This document shows positions 35,482-44,093 of a stretch of DNA of 64,000 nucleotides, piece by piece. The position numbers were made by a program, and so were the translations under genes. The notes under the pieces are model-generated. The model did no database searches and was not told the DNA's origin. It saw nothing but the letters and a program-made list of their open reading frames with translations. Every line of letters starts with the position of its first letter. Position 1 is the stretch's first letter. Source of the DNA: Lutibacter sp. A80 (GTDB taxonomy: Bacteria > Bacteroidota > Bacteroidia > Flavobacteriales > Flavobacteriaceae); contig NZ_CP092480.1 in NCBI RefSeq assembly GCF_022429645.1, positions 2,028,501 to 2,092,500 of the forward strand. Reading direction: 5' to 3'.

Positions 35482-37725
35482 TCAATTATTTATACTGGAA
35501 AGTCTCAATAATTCTCCTGAATCTAATTCTTTTGTGCCGTTCCAATTTTTATAATTAATTTTAATTGGCTTATCACTAATGTTTCGTAGGGTTATTCCAT
35601 TTTTTACAGAAATAATTATATCAGCTTTTTTATTGAATTCAATTGAAATTGTTTCGTTTTTCACTTCTGAAGTTTCAAACAAAATAAAAGTTGTAGTATC
35701 GGATATTATGGTACTGGCATTAGACTTAAATAACTCTTGGTTATTAATATTCCAAGTCCCTAATTTTAAATTTGCATCAGTTTCATCTAATCTATTTTCG
35801 TAACCTTTGTATGGAAAAAGAGCCGTGATAAAACTAAAATTAGTATTCGATTTTTTAGTTACTACAGACCACTGCTTACCTCTTAATCCATTAGTATTTA
35901 TAGTATCTACTTTATTTAACTGATAAATATCTAACCCCTCAGCTTCATCAAAAGTTGCTCTTAATAAATTTGGTGCATTTTCAAGCGAATAATGACCTTG
36001 CCAAACTTGTTTATACGCATGTGGTTTTTGAGAAGTAAAATTATCTTTTACAATCCAAAAATTGTTTTTGATGTTAATTACCTGACGAGAATAACCTACT
36101 CCAACATTTTCAAAACCATCATGTGCCCCAACAAAAACATCATAAACTTTATTTGTTTCCCAAGCAAGGGTTTTAGGATTAGGAAGTTCTAAAAATTTAC
36201 CAAAACCACTCCCTCCTTTGTTTGATGTATATTGTTTTCCCTGTAACTCATCATCAACCAAAGCAACATTTTTTACCATTGAATTTTTAAAAAAACCATA
36301 GTCTTTTAACGAATAACGTACTTGATAATTAGGTAAAACAACTTTACCGTTTGCCATAGCTTGAACACCTAACATATCTCCATGCTGGTGGTCTGGCTTA
36401 AAAGCATCTAAACCAGCAGAAATTATCATCATATTATTAGTAATGTTCCAGCCATCTCTCGAAATAAAATAACCTGTTGTTGGAAATGAAACTGACCCTA
36501 TAGTTGGTGTTTCTTTTTTTATTGAATTTAACAAGTTCAGTTGCTTATTATTCAAAAACCAATACATATTACTATTAACATAATTATTGGCAAAATATCC
36601 TAATGAAGGATCTTCAAATAACAAATAACCTAAAGTTAATGCTCCTGAAATATCATTCTTTTCTGCCCAAGGATTATCTGTATCATCTTGCAAAACAGGT
36701 GCAGATTTATCTGGGTATGCAATTTGGGTTAATGTGGTAAACAAGGACTTTAATTGTTTCTCCCAAAAATCGCCAACCTTAATATTATTAATTTTGGCTA
36801 ATTGATACACATAATAATAGTTTCCAATATCACTCATATGATAATGGACAGAACGCTCAAATTGAAATCCATCATCATTAATTTCTTTCGACAAGTGTTC
36901 TTCTAATAATCGCATTGCATGTGTATACCAGCTATCTGTCCCTTCAAAATCTCTTAATAAAATTGAAACCATAACCAATGCAGATAAGCCTCTAGTTTGA
37001 TGGTTTCCTGGTTTAAATTTTGTATTTCTAGCGTATAAATGTGCACCATGTTGTAATAAGGTTGCAACTGTTCTTAATTGATCTTCATCTGTATAGCCTT
37101 CTTCACCCAAGAACATATTGTGAATTTGTAACCAATTTAAAACACGATAACCAGATCTAAACGCCTCATAAACACCATTTCCATCTTCAATTTTTTCATA
37201 GTTATTTTGATGCAATGCATCATTTAAAGATTTTAATTGATTGGTAAAATAAGAAATGTATGTTACGTTTTTATGTTGATAATTATAGTAATAGGCAATA
37301 TCAACCATTTTATGTTGGCGCGCTAAATGCCTTAATGCATAGGCATTAACTTGCTTACCATTTAAATAATTAAATGGTAATACCCAATGTGTTGAATCTG
37401 CAAACTTCGAAAGATGATCTAAAGCTCGTTCTGTATGACTCGCTTCAATATTGGAATAGGTTGCATTATATTTTTGAAACCTTTCATCAAAATTTTTCCA
37501 ATTAAAAAAATAACGTTCAGAAAATTTCTCTCTTAAATAACTAGCTAATTTGGCTTCTGAAATTACATTATTTTCGCTTAATTGTGCTTTAACTTCTGGG
37601 GTTAAATAATTTGAAAGATGAGAATTTCCAATAACTTTTGTTGAAGGAATTTGTTGTGCATTACCGATTAAAGTAAAAAACAAATAAACACAAAAAATTA
37701 ATTTATTAAATTTTATTTTTCCCAT
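35482..37725 (-). CDS. Heparinase II/III-fold polysaccharide lyase, probable alginate lyase
   Basis: This 747-residue protein has a signal peptide (about 1-24), an alpha/alpha toroid domain (about 40-400) and a heparinase II/III-like beta-sandwich part (about 410-747). Likely active-site elements are GNHQTRG (240-246), ERSVHYH (290-296) and DHQHGD (445-450). The sequence differs from the PL17 gene at the window end. By fold, length and location between PL7 and PL6 it is probably an oligoalginate or alginate lyase of the PL39, PL15 or PL17 group. I cannot assign the family firmly. It lies 48 bases after the PL6 gene and 10 before PL7. Confidence 0.75.
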   Translation of the reverse strand: MGKIKFNKLIFCVYLFFTLIGNAQQIPSTKVIGNSHLSNYLTPEVKAQLSENNVISEAKLASYLREKFSERYFFNWKNFDERFQKYNATYSNIEASHTERALDHLSKFADSTHWVLPFNYLNGKQVNAYALRHLARQHKMVDIAYYYNYQHKNVTYISYFTNQLKSLNDALHQNNYEKIEDGNGVYEAFRSGYRVLNWLQIHNMFLGEEGYTDEDQLRTVATLLQHGAHLYARNTKFKPGNHQTRGLSALVMVSILLRDFEGTDSWYTHAMRLLEEHLSKEINDDGFQFERSVHYHMSDIGNYYYVYQLAKINNIKVGDFWEKQLKSLFTTLTQIAYPDKSAPVLQDDTDNPWAEKNDISGALTLGYLLFEDPSLGYFANNYVNSNMYWFLNNKQLNLLNSIKKETPTIGSVSFPTTGYFISRDGWNITNNMMIISAGLDAFKPDHQHGDMLGVQAMANGKVVLPNYQVRYSLKDYGFFKNSMVKNVALVDDELQGKQYTSNKGGSGFGKFLELPNPKTLAWETNKVYDVFVGAHDGFENVGVGYSRQVINIKNNFWIVKDNFTSQKPHAYKQVWQGHYSLENAPNLLRATFDEAEGLDIYQLNKVDTINTNGLRGKQWSVVTKKSNTNFSFITALFPYKGYENRLDETDANLKLGTWNINNQELFKSNASTIISDTTTFILFETSEVKNETISIEFNKKADIIISVKNGITLRNISDKPIKINYKNWNGTKELDSGELLRLSSINN

Positions 37726-37773
37726 TTATTTGTTTTTCAATAATTTATAAATCAACATATTAGCTCACACAGA

Positions 37774-40083
37774 CTAATACATTAATTTCATTTTTAAATT
37801 TTCTTCTACTACAATTTTCCCTGAATTTTGAATTTTATTATTTGAGTGTGAATTATTTTTAGCTCCCCATAAAAGAGCTACTAGTTTTACTCTGTTATTT
37901 TGAAACGTATTATTTTCAATATTTACATTAACAATACCTCGTGTATTAATTAAAATATTAGTTTCTTCTTTAGCACCACAGTTTTCAAAAGTAGTATTAG
38001 TAAGTGCTAAATTTCCACCTATGGTAGACTCATCGTAACCACCTCTATAATAATCAACCACATTGCTTCTTACATTATTAAACAGACAGTTGTCAATGGT
38101 TAAATATTCAACATTATAATCTCCTTTATCATTAATTTCCTCTGAAAGTTCAATTCCATTTTCGCAATTAGTAATAGAAGTGTTGGTAAATAAAATTTCT
38201 TCAGCAAATGTTTGTTTGTATGCTTTTAATACATAATCAAAGTTACTTATTTCACTTCCTATAACTGTTAATCCGAAATGATTAGACATATTTTCTTTTA
38301 AACTTGCAAAGGCTTTTTGAGTTCCATTACCTTTAATTTTAACATTTTTTAATGTTAACAAACCATAAGGATTCAATTCAAATAGTGGTGTATTTTCTTC
38401 ACCTGAGAAAATAATTTCTGCTTTTTCTTCATCTTTAGATTGAATAGTAATAGTTTTATCTATTACTAAAGATTTAGGCACCATATAAGTTCCTGAATTT
38501 AATGCTACAATATCTCCTGATTTTGCTTCAGCAATTTTAGCTACAATTTCTTCATTAGTAGATACATTAAAAATTTGTGGTTCTCTTGGCGTTACTTCAT
38601 TTGAATACCAGCTAGCACCGTATTTTGTTTTATCTAAAATTAATGGATCCTTAGTTACACCAGCAATAGTAGCTCCTATTGAATTAGAATTTGCTCTAGA
38701 ATTTCCAAAAAGATCATTTGTAATTTCCTCAAAGCCAAATCCATTATATGGTTTAAACTCATCAGAAACACCCGTTGGAACAAAAACATATTCGCCAATT
38801 TTAGTTAATTCAAAACTAGTTGGAACAATGCGGTCTTCATCATTAAAACTAACACCTTGATTGTTAATTATATTACTTTTAAATCTTACACCATCGGCTT
38901 TATCGTGTTCTATAATCGGGTTAGAATCACCTACTTCATTAAAAATAATATTATTTGCAACGTCTATTCTAAGTGGTCTAGCTGAACGAATTTCAGACAA
39001 AGGCAACACGTCTTTTTGATCAATATTAGTACCTACTCCAAATTGCCAAGGAGATTTACAGTTTACATATGTATTGTATGCAACTACTACATCTGTAACT
39101 TGGTTGTATCTATTTAATGGAGATTTAGGTATCCCGTTCATAACAGCTAAAGGACTTCTAAAGTTTTCACCAATAATATTGTAGAAATAATTATTTACAA
39201 CCCAATGACCGGTATTTACAAGTCTTATTCCTCCATAATTTTTATTTTCACCATCACCAATAAAATAATTTCCATCAATAATAGCATAATTACCATGGCG
39301 TGTTACAACAGACCCTTCACTTTTATAAAAAACGTTGTTTCTAATTTCATTAAAATTGGTTTTACTTGAAATAATTTCTACTTCACCATTACATTCTTCA
39401 AATAAGTTATTTGCAATTGTTGTATTACTTGGCGACATAGATGTAAAACTACTTCCTAATTGAATAGTTTCTCCTCTTGCACCACCTTTTCTAGGCCTTG
39501 GTCCAAAATGATTGTTTATAATTTGATGGTAATTTCTAATACTTTGGTTTCCTTTTAAATCTACTCTAAGCGTAGGTCCTCCGTTTGTTTTACCAGCAAA
39601 ATAACAATGACTTACCTCATTATGTTTACCAAAAAGTTGCACCCAGTGATCATCTCGATCGCGTTGTTTTGGATTATAATCTAAAACTACACAGTTTGTT
39701 ACTTTAGAATGATTGGCTACATTTTCTTTACTTGTTCTAAAAGCAATTACATCTCTACTTGGCGTATATCCATTTCTAAAAAATAAGCCCTCTACAATTA
39801 AATAATCACCTGCAATTTCTAAATTAGAAACACCTTCAATAAAAACCTCTCCTGCAGTTTCTGCTCTTAAAGTTATAGGTTTATCTTTAGTTCCTTTACC
39901 TACAAACTCAATTTCAACATCTTTCCAAACTCCATTTGTTAATACAATTTCATCTCCAGGCGTAGCATTTTTTATTGCTGAATTTAGTTCTTCAATATTT
40001 TCAACTTTTATCATATTTACTGAAACCTCATCACAAGAAATCAATAAAATAAGTGATAAAACAATTAATAAATTTTTATACAT
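37774..40083 (-). CDS. PL6 alginate lyase lipoprotein with second beta-helix domain
   Basis: This 769-residue protein has a lipobox ISC (Cys17) and an N-terminal parallel beta-helix with PL6 (chondroitinase B-like) motifs. NGGPTLRVDLKGN (167-179) with K177, and GPRPRKGGARGETIQLG (194-210) with R198 or R203, supply the expected Lys/Arg catalytic pair. A second beta-helix half (about 500-769), with repeats such as LTLKNVKIKG and NVNIENNTFQNNR, gives the two-domain form known for some PL6 enzymes. It would degrade alginate, often at MG blocks, in the periplasm or at the membrane. The KDPG aldolase gene is 13 bases upstream. Confidence 0.9.
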   Translation of the reverse strand: MYKNLLIVLSLILLISCDEVSVNMIKVENIEELNSAIKNATPGDEIVLTNGVWKDVEIEFVGKGTKDKPITLRAETAGEVFIEGVSNLEIAGDYLIVEGLFFRNGYTPSRDVIAFRTSKENVANHSKVTNCVVLDYNPKQRDRDDHWVQLFGKHNEVSHCYFAGKTNGGPTLRVDLKGNQSIRNYHQIINNHFGPRPRKGGARGETIQLGSSFTSMSPSNTTIANNLFEECNGEVEIISSKTNFNEIRNNVFYKSEGSVVTRHGNYAIIDGNYFIGDGENKNYGGIRLVNTGHWVVNNYFYNIIGENFRSPLAVMNGIPKSPLNRYNQVTDVVVAYNTYVNCKSPWQFGVGTNIDQKDVLPLSEIRSARPLRIDVANNIIFNEVGDSNPIIEHDKADGVRFKSNIINNQGVSFNDEDRIVPTSFELTKIGEYVFVPTGVSDEFKPYNGFGFEEITNDLFGNSRANSNSIGATIAGVTKDPLILDKTKYGASWYSNEVTPREPQIFNVSTNEEIVAKIAEAKSGDIVALNSGTYMVPKSLVIDKTITIQSKDEEKAEIIFSGEENTPLFELNPYGLLTLKNVKIKGNGTQKAFASLKENMSNHFGLTVIGSEISNFDYVLKAYKQTFAEEILFTNTSITNCENGIELSEEINDKGDYNVEYLTIDNCLFNNVRSNVVDYYRGGYDESTIGGNLALTNTTFENCGAKEETNILINTRGIVNVNIENNTFQNNRVKLVALLWGAKNNSHSNNKIQNSGKIVVEENLKMKLMY

Positions 40084-40096
40084 TGCAATAGTTTTT

Positions 40097-40765
40097 TTAT
40101 TTTCTTACATCTTTAATTAACGCTAATGCTTCTTTAACTTTAGCTTTTAATCCATCGTAATCTTTATTTGCTATAATTTCTTTTGAAATTAATTGAGATC
40201 CCATTCCAACACAAGTTACACCGGCATTAAACCAACCTGTTAAATTCTCTTTAGTTGGAGAAACTCCTCCTGTAGGCATAATGCTTGTCCAAGGTTGAGG
40301 CCCTTTTATACCTTTTACAAACTGAGGTCCGTAAATATCTCCTGGAAATAGTTTTACAATTTCACAACCTAACTCTTCAGCTTTTGCAATTTCTGTTAAT
40401 GTTCCACAGCCTGGTGACCATAAAACTTTACGACGATTACAAGCAATTGCAATATCTTCACGTAATACTGGAGTAACTATAAAATTTGCTCCTAAAGCCA
40501 TATATAATGATGCTGCTGCTCCGTCGGTTACTGATCCTACACCCATTATCATTCCCGGTAATTCTGCAATTGCATATTTGGTTAATTCTCCAAAAACTTC
40601 GTGTGCAAAATCTCCACGAGCTGTAAATTCCATTAAACGTGCTCCACCATCATAACAAGCCTTTAATACTTTTTTACTTAATTCTATATCACTATTAAAA
40701 AACAAAGGAATCATTCCTGTTTCTTTCATTGCTGTTGCTACTTCTATTCTTGTAAATTGTGCCAT
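40097..40765 (-). CDS. eda: KDPG aldolase
   Basis: This enzyme splits 2-keto-3-deoxy-6-phosphogluconate into pyruvate and glyceraldehyde 3-phosphate, the last step of alginate monomer breakdown. The reading frame extends upstream to a TTG at 40807, but ATG at 40765 (MAQFTRIEV) gives the normal family length of 222 residues. Key features, numbered from that ATG, are the glutamate in LMEFTARG (about 45), the Thr/Pro segment IVTPVL, and the Schiff-base lysine K138 in IVKLFPGD. It is cytoplasmic, with no signal. It lies between the phosphofructokinase and PL6 genes in one operon. Confidence 0.93.
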   Translation of the reverse strand: MAQFTRIEVATAMKETGMIPLFFNSDIELSKKVLKACYDGGARLMEFTARGDFAHEVFGELTKYAIAELPGMIMGVGSVTDGAAASLYMALGANFIVTPVLREDIAIACNRRKVLWSPGCGTLTEIAKAEELGCEIVKLFPGDIYGPQFVKGIKGPQPWTSIMPTGGVSPTKENLTGWFNAGVTCVGMGSQLISKEIIANKDYDGLKAKVKEALALIKDVRK

Positions 40766-40813
40766 TTTTGTTGCGTTATTAAATCGTGTAATTATTTTAC
40801 TAAACAACTGAAT

Positions 40814-42031
40814 TTATATCCAGTTTAATATTTTTTTAAAATCATATGCCGAAGGATCTTCAACATATTTAGTTGCTTCTTTGTAATCGTTTTTTCTAAT
40901 ATAAATTAAATTCTTTATAAAAAGCTGTGCCATGTCAGAGTTTACATCCACTAATCTTGGCTGAACTTTGCCTTTTTCATCTTCAAAATCTTTTAAATAC
41001 AAAGGCGTAATATCTCCATTTGAATTAGCACTTACAATACAACCAGTAATACCTTGGTTGTACAATTTTTTAACACCTATAGCTAATAAAGTACACAATG
41101 TTAAATCGAATGCTATTGGTTTACAACACCTCAACTCATAACCTATTTCTACCGGTCTAGTTTTAATATCTAAACCTAATTCTTTTAATTTTACTTGAAG
41201 TAGGTAATTAAAAATATGAGATTTACTAACATTTCCTAATTCTGGATGTCCGTGAGCATCATATGTAAAATTAATTCCGGAGTTGTTTATTTCATCATCG
41301 TCCATAAAGTGAAAAACACCTTCACTAATCATAGCAACACCGTATTCAATTCCTCTTATTTTACTTTTTAGAATAGACGAAATAATTATATTCGTCAATT
41401 TTTCAAATGTAATTTTGGTTTTATTAAACATTTCAGGAATAATCATCATTGGAAAATGACATGCAGAAGCAATACCAAATGCTAAATGACCGGCAGATCT
41501 TCCCATTGCAGAAACTACAAACCAATTTTCACTAGTTCTTGCATCTTCATAAACAGTATTCCCTATTCGAACCCCTTCATCTTTTGCTGTATGAAATCCA
41601 AATGTTGGGTTTCTATCAGGTAAAGGCAAATCGTTATCTATAGTTTTTGGAACATGGATATGAGCTACCTCTAATTTTTTATTAACCAAGTATTTTGTTA
41701 GCCTACTCGCTGTTGACGCCGTGTCATCACCTCCAATTGTAACTAACAATTTTACATTATTTTTTTGAAAAAAATCTACTTTAAAATCACTATCTTTTGG
41801 TTTAAATCTACTCATAGTTAAAGTAGAACCACCCAAACTAAAAATCCGATCAGCACTTTGATAATCAAATGATTTTATTGAAGGATTTTTAGAAAACAAT
41901 CCCTTGTACCCATGGTGAACTCCTAAAACATTATAACCATCTTTTAAAAATGTTTTAGCAAGTGTACTTATTACGGTATTAATTCCTGGAGCAGGACCTC
42001 CTCCGCAAATAATAGCAATTGATTTTTTCAT
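40814..42031 (-). CDS. 6-phosphofructokinase, pyrophosphate-dependent type
   Basis: This 405-residue cytoplasmic enzyme interconverts fructose 6-phosphate and fructose 1,6-bisphosphate. Two positions mark the pyrophosphate-using type: GGDDT (100-104), where ATP enzymes have GGDG, and PKTIDND (128-134), where ATP enzymes have a glycine in place of the lysine. The N-terminal GGGPAPGIN (10-18) loop is conserved. With pyrophosphate the reaction is reversible, so the enzyme could carry triose from KDPG cleavage back to hexose. It is the first gene of the operon with KDPG aldolase, PL6 and two more lyases, and follows a strong hairpin after kdgK. Confidence 0.88.
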   Translation of the reverse strand: MKKSIAIICGGGPAPGINTVISTLAKTFLKDGYNVLGVHHGYKGLFSKNPSIKSFDYQSADRIFSLGGSTLTMSRFKPKDSDFKVDFFQKNNVKLLVTIGGDDTASTASRLTKYLVNKKLEVAHIHVPKTIDNDLPLPDRNPTFGFHTAKDEGVRIGNTVYEDARTSENWFVVSAMGRSAGHLAFGIASACHFPMMIIPEMFNKTKITFEKLTNIIISSILKSKIRGIEYGVAMISEGVFHFMDDDEINNSGINFTYDAHGHPELGNVSKSHIFNYLLQVKLKELGLDIKTRPVEIGYELRCCKPIAFDLTLCTLLAIGVKKLYNQGITGCIVSANSNGDITPLYLKDFEDEKGKVQPRLVDVNSDMAQLFIKNLIYIRKNDYKEATKYVEDPSAYDFKKILNWI

Positions 42032-42131
42032 ATACCTGCAATTTAATTTAAATAGGTACTCTAGTGTTAACTAACACTATTCACTTATACTGTATTTTAA
42101 AATTGAAATAGTTTGATATAAAGTAAATTAA

Positions 42132-42166
42132 GGAAAGCTGATTTGATGGATGTAAACCAACTTTCC
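42132..42166 (-). terminator. Strong hairpin after kdgK
   Basis: GGAAAGTTGGTTT and AAATCAGCTTTCC (minus-strand sense) pair over 13 bp with two G-U wobbles that exist only in minus-strand RNA. It lies in the 167-base gap between kdgK and the phosphofructokinase gene. It also contains TTGGTTTAC, nine bases of the operator seen at the susC promoters. Confidence 0.65.
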
Positions 42167-42198
42167 TAGTTATCAAACATAAATATTACTAAATAATA

Positions 42199-43239
42199 TT
42201 ATCGTGCTACTCTACCAGAAGCATCTCCACCCATTAGCTTTTTCACCTCTTCTATAGTAGATAAGTTTGCATCTCCTTTTATTGTGTGTTTTAAACAAGA
42301 TGCGGCAACCGCAAAGTCTAAGGCTTTTTGATCATCTCCTTCATATTCTAACAAACCATAAATTAAACCTCCCATAAATGAATCTCCTCCACCAACTCTA
42401 TCTACAATATCTGTAATTTGGTATTGAGGTGATTCAAATAATGTTTTACCATCATATAAAACTCCAGCCCAAGTATTATGTGATGCTGAAATGGATCCTC
42501 TTAATGTTGTTATTACTTTTTTAGCTCTTGGGAATTTTTTCAACATTTGATCACAAACTGATAAAAATGCTTCTCCTTTAACATGTTCTCCTTGAGTTGT
42601 AATATCTAATCCTTCTGGCTTAATATTAAAATGTTTTTCTGCATCTTCTTCATTTCCTAAAATAATATCACAGTACGAAGTTAATTCAGTCATTATTGCT
42701 TCTCTATCCCCTCCGTATTTCCATAATTTCTGACGGTAATTTAAATCCGTAGAAATTGTTAAACCTAACTTGCTTGCAACTTTTACAGCTTCTAAACATG
42801 CATCGGCTGCTCCTTGAGAAATGGCTGGTGTAATACCTGTCCAGTGAAACCAACCAGCACCTTCAAATACAGCTTCCCAATCTACCATTCCTGGCTCTAT
42901 TTCTGCAACTGCTGAATGTTGTCGATCATAAACTACTTTACTTCCTCTATTTACGGCACCGGTTTCTAAGAAATAAATTCCTAATCGATCGCCTCCCCAA
43001 ATAATATTATCGCAGTTTACGCCTCTTTTTCGCATTTCCATCATAGCACATTCTCCAATATCATTTTTTGGTAAACGCGTTATAAAATCTACTGGAACAC
43101 CATAATTAGCTAAGGACACTGCTACATTAGACTCTCCTCCTCCATAAATCACATCAAATGCATTGGCTTGCGAAAATCTTAAAAATCCGTGTGGAGCTAA
43201 TCTTAACATGATTTCTCCAAATGTTACTACTTTTTTCAT
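42199..43239 (-). CDS. kdgK: 2-keto-3-deoxygluconate kinase (PfkB family)
   Basis: This 346-residue cytoplasmic kinase phosphorylates KDG to KDPG with ATP. It begins KKVVTFGEIMLRLAP and has the PfkB signatures GGGESNVAVSLANYG (33-47) and DRVGGGDSFMGG (280-291), with catalytic base D286. The length is normal for the KDG kinase branch. The gene follows the DehR-like reductase, but a perfect 13-bp hairpin lies between them and another strong hairpin follows, so its level may be set separately. Its place in the alginate route between reductase and aldolase is clear. Confidence 0.94.
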   Translation of the reverse strand: MKKVVTFGEIMLRLAPHGFLRFSQANAFDVIYGGGESNVAVSLANYGVPVDFITRLPKNDIGECAMMEMRKRGVNCDNIIWGGDRLGIYFLETGAVNRGSKVVYDRQHSAVAEIEPGMVDWEAVFEGAGWFHWTGITPAISQGAADACLEAVKVASKLGLTISTDLNYRQKLWKYGGDREAIMTELTSYCDIILGNEEDAEKHFNIKPEGLDITTQGEHVKGEAFLSVCDQMLKKFPRAKKVITTLRGSISASHNTWAGVLYDGKTLFESPQYQITDIVDRVGGGDSFMGGLIYGLLEYEGDDQKALDFAVAASCLKHTIKGDANLSTIEEVKKLMGGDASGRVAR

Positions 43240-43258
43240 TGTAAAATTTTATTATTAT

Positions 43259-43291
43259 AAAATTGGCGTAGAAAATACCTACGCCAATTTT
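43259..43291 (-). terminator. Perfect hairpin between reductase and kdgK genes
   Basis: AAAATTGGCGTAG (43259-43271) and CTACGCCAATTTT (43279-43291) form a perfect 13-bp stem with a 7-base loop. It is GC-richer than its surroundings and fits a terminator or an mRNA-stabilising structure. Confidence 0.65.
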
Positions 43292-43307
43292 TTAAACTAA
43301 CTATAAA

Positions 43308-44072
43308 TTAAATTCCTAAAGCTTGTCCACCTCCAATTTGGATAGTTTCAGCTGTTATAAAAGAAGCATCTTTACTAGCTAAGAAAGATACAACAGAAGC
43401 TACTTCTTCTGGCTGACCTAATCTACCTAATAAAATGTTGTTTGCCCAAGAAGCAAAAACTTCTGGTTTAGTTGCTTTAATTTGAGCGTGGAAAGGAGTA
43501 TCAATTGTACCTGGAGATACAGCGTTTACTCTAATTCCATATTCTGCTAAATCTTTTGCTAACGCTCTAGTAATTGCATGAACACCTGCTTTAGAAGTAC
43601 CATAGATACCTGCTCCTGGTCCACCAGCATTCCATCCTGCATTAGATGTATAATTGATTATTGACGGATTGTCAGATTTTTTTAAGAAAGGAATAGCTGC
43701 TCTTGAAGCAAAAAATACTGAATCAAGGTTTAAAGCCATTACAAATCTGTAAAATTCAGTTGTCATTTCTTCAAATCTAGATCTTCCACCTAAACCACCT
43801 GCGTTATTTACAAGTACATCTATTTTACCATACTTTTCTCCAATTGCTTTAATGTTAGAAGTTACAGCATCGTCGCTTGTAACATCAAACCCAATATACT
43901 CAGCAGTAATTCCTTCTGCTGTTAATTCTTCAACTCTTTTAGCTCCATCTTCATCTTCTATACCATTTAAAACTACAGTATATCCGTCTTGACCTAATCT
44001 TTTAGCTACTTGAAATCCGATTCCTCCTGTAGCACCTGTAACAACTGCTACTTTATTATTTACATTACTCAT
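43308..44072 (-). CDS. SDR-family DEH reductase (DehR-like)
   Basis: This 254-residue short-chain dehydrogenase has the cofactor loop TGATGGIG (12-19), NNAGG (89-93) and the catalytic set S143, Y157 and K161 (YGTSK). In alginate loci the SDR next to kdgK reduces 4-deoxy-L-erythro-5-hexoseulose uronate (DEH) to KDG with NADH or NADPH. The acidic stretch after strand 2 (NGIEDEDG, 36-43) suggests NADH preference, which is an inference. It is cytoplasmic, 21 bases after the MFS transporter gene. A different substrate is possible from sequence alone, but the context is strong. Confidence 0.88.
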   Translation of the reverse strand: MSNVNNKVAVVTGATGGIGFQVAKRLGQDGYTVVLNGIEDEDGAKRVEELTAEGITAEYIGFDVTSDDAVTSNIKAIGEKYGKIDVLVNNAGGLGGRSRFEEMTTEFYRFVMALNLDSVFFASRAAIPFLKKSDNPSIINYTSNAGWNAGGPGAGIYGTSKAGVHAITRALAKDLAEYGIRVNAVSPGTIDTPFHAQIKATKPEVFASWANNILLGRLGQPEEVASVVSFLASKDASFITAETIQIGGGQALGI

Positions 44073-44093
44073 TTTTAATTATTTTTAATTATT

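Noticed and set aside
40766-40807. Upstream TTG extension of KDPG aldolase
   Set aside because: ATG at 40765 gives the normal family length, and the extra 14 residues have no counterpart in known aldolases.
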